Below, piece after piece: positions 7,493 through 8,425 of a DNA stretch of 8,425 nucleotides (position 1 is its first letter; each line of letters begins with the position of its first letter). This DNA comes from an uncultured beta proteobacterium. Its GTDB lineage: Bacteria > Pseudomonadota > Gammaproteobacteria > Burkholderiales > Rhodocyclaceae. The DNA lies in assembly GCA_903930395.1 (NCBI GenBank), contig CAIYYE010000122.1:1-8425 (forward strand), given 5' to 3'. Below the pieces are notes generated by a model. That model was not told where the DNA came from, ran no database searches, and saw nothing but the letters and a program-made list of their open reading frames with translations. Made by a program: the position numbers and the translations under genes.

Positions 7493-8072
7493 GTCCCATG
7501 TTTCCCTGGCGCTGCTCGCGCTCCTGATGCTGGCTGGCTGCGCCAGCGAACGTTTCGTCCTGCTGCCGTCGGCCGATGGTCGGCCAGGCGCTGTTGTCGT
7601 GCGCGATGCTGGCGGCGAGGTCGCTCTCGACAATCCCTATGCCGCAACCATGCGCAGCGTGGGTGGCAAAACGCGCTATCAGTCTTCCGTCGAGGATGTC
7701 CAGGCGCGTTTTGGCGAGGCGCTGGCCGCGCAACCGCCCCGGCCGACCAGCTACGTGCTTTATTTTGAAACAGGTGGCAATGTCCTGACGCCCGGGTCGC
7801 AGGCAGCGCTCGCCGGTATCCGCCAGGAAATCGCTGATCGTCCGGCCTCCGAAGTCATGGTCATTGGTCATACCGACCGCGTCGGCAGCGTTGAGGCGAA
7901 CGACCGGCTTTCCCTGAAACGCGCCGAAGGCCTGCGTGATGTGCTGATCGAGGCTGGTGTTGCGGCCGGTAAACTGGAAGCGGTCGGACGTGGTGAACGC
8001 GATCCGCTGGTGGCGACTGACGACGAAGTCGATGAGCCGAAAAACCGGCGGGTTGAAATCAGCGTTCGCTAG
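7485..8072 (+). CDS. OmpA-domain outer-membrane lipoprotein
   Basis: A 195-residue lipoprotein with a peptidoglycan-binding OmpA C-terminal domain. The signal sequence ends in the lipobox LAGC with the lipidated Cys at 19; the next residue is Ala, not Asp, so sorting to the outer membrane is expected. Residues about 24-85 form a small unclassified region (FVLLPSADGRPGAVVVRDAGGEVALDN split over two short strand-like blocks). The OmpA-like domain runs from about residue 87 (SYVLYFETGGNVLTPGS) through VIGHTDRVGS (H129, D131), LSLKRAEGLRDVL and NRRVEISVR at 187-195, with the expected peptidoglycan-contact residues. The ATG lies 8 bases before the end of the FecR-domain gene; the frame is open further upstream, but only this ATG gives the lipoprotein signal. 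The 3' end overlaps the convergent phosphatase gene by 14 bases. It probably anchors a FecR-containing envelope assembly to the cell wall, which is inference. Confidence 0.9.
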   Translation: MNKSHVSLALLALLMLAGCASERFVLLPSADGRPGAVVVRDAGGEVALDNPYAATMRSVGGKTRYQSSVEDVQARFGEALAAQPPRPTSYVLYFETGGNVLTPGSQAALAGIRQEIADRPASEVMVIGHTDRVGSVEANDRLSLKRAEGLRDVLIEAGVAAGKLEAVGRGERDPLVATDDEVDEPKNRRVEISVR

Positions 8073-8425
8073 CCGTTTGAGCGTGCCACTGCAGAACTAG
8101 CAAGGTCAGGTCATCGGCCGGCGGGTGGCCCGCTTCGAAGTTGCGCACGGCATCGCGCAGAGCCCGGGCTGCAAGGTGTACATCGGCTTTGTCCGCCTTC
8201 CGGAGTGCCGATTCGAGACGGACAGAACCAAACATTTCGCTGCCGTTGGTGGCCTCGCTGACGCCATCGGTGAACAGGCAAATCCGGTCGCCCGGCCGCA
8301 GTTGCAAGCGATCGGCGCTGTACGGATAGTTGCCGAGGGCGCAGAGCGGCGGGCCGGCGGTCGCTGTGGTATCGATCCGCGACACCTGGCCATCGCGTAG
8401 CAGGATGGGCGCATCGTGGCCGGCG
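8059..8425 (-). CDS. PP2C-type (RsbU/SpoIIE) serine phosphatase, C-terminal part
   Basis: The frame is open to the right edge, so this is the 3' end of a longer gene; 121 residues are visible. They match the C-terminal half of the SpoIIE/RsbU phosphatase domain: AGHDAPILLRDG, then GPPLCALGNYPYS, LQLRPGDRICLFTDGVSEATN with the metal-binding Asp of TDG, MFGSVRLESAL, and ADDLTLLVLQW with the second metal-site Asp pair. Such enzymes dephosphorylate a STAS-domain antagonist and so oppose the RsbW-type kinase, whose gene lies downstream on the same strand beyond the fecR-ompA cassette. Upstream regulatory domains (response receiver, PAS, GAF, HAMP or TM sensor) are common in the family but are outside the window. 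The TGA stop lies inside the 3' end of the OmpA-type gene (14-base tail-to-tail overlap). An internal GTG at 8385 is not a start because the domain clearly continues upstream. Confidence 0.88.
   Translation of the reverse strand, partial: AGHDAPILLRDGQVSRIDTTATAGPPLCALGNYPYSADRLQLRPGDRICLFTDGVSEATNGSEMFGSVRLESALRKADKADVHLAARALRDAVRNFEAGHPPADDLTLLVLQWHAQTASER

Noticed and set aside
7025..7633. Upstream extension of the kinase reading frame on the - strand, open for about 600 bases
   Set aside because: It is antisense to the well-supported FecR-domain and OmpA lipoprotein genes, is rich in Arg/His/Asp as expected for a shadow of GC-rich coding DNA, and shows no domain. The ATG at 7024 gives a complete single-domain kinase.

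Overview
The window is densely coding, high-GC DNA (roughly 60% or more by eye). It reads as the chromosome of a free-living Gram-negative proteobacterium, most likely a betaproteobacterium. The alr-radA adjacency, an EAL/GGDEF protein with a Cache-like sensor, an outer-membrane OmpA-type lipoprotein and the codon use all fit a Rhodocyclales-like genome (Dechloromonas/Azonexus relatives). That placement is inference from style and gene order, not a database match. No tRNA, rRNA, insertion sequence, phage gene or CRISPR array was seen, and no stretch over 300 bases lacks a gene.

Left two thirds (1-6623), all on the + strand, looks like one transcription unit. It holds the 3' part of alanine racemase (alr), radA (1-base overlap with alr), a membrane-anchored GGDEF-EAL cyclic-di-GMP enzyme (28 bp after radA), and a 10-TM FtsX/MacB-type ABC permease whose GTG start overlaps the GGDEF-EAL stop (GTGA). 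Two housekeeping genes (D-alanine supply for peptidoglycan; recombination branch processing) are followed by a second-messenger enzyme and an envelope permease. No ATPase gene for the permease is present here.

Right third (6626-8425) is a signalling neighbourhood on both strands. On the - strand are a small RsbW-type serine kinase/anti-sigma ATPase (6626-7024) and, entering from the right edge, the C-terminal half of an RsbU/SpoIIE-type PP2C phosphatase (8059-8425, partial). These are the two opposing enzymes of a partner-switching system. Between them, on the + strand, sits a two-gene cassette: an exported FecR-domain protein overlapping an OmpA-domain outer-membrane lipoprotein. The kinase and fecR start codons are back to back, only 21 bp apart. 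The lipoprotein and phosphatase genes overlap tail to tail by 14 bp.

The most interesting reading is that the interleaved kinase/phosphatase and FecR/OmpA pairs form one envelope-linked signalling locus. That is a hypothesis from layout only. The STAS-domain antagonist such a system needs is not in the window and would have to lie beyond the right edge or elsewhere.
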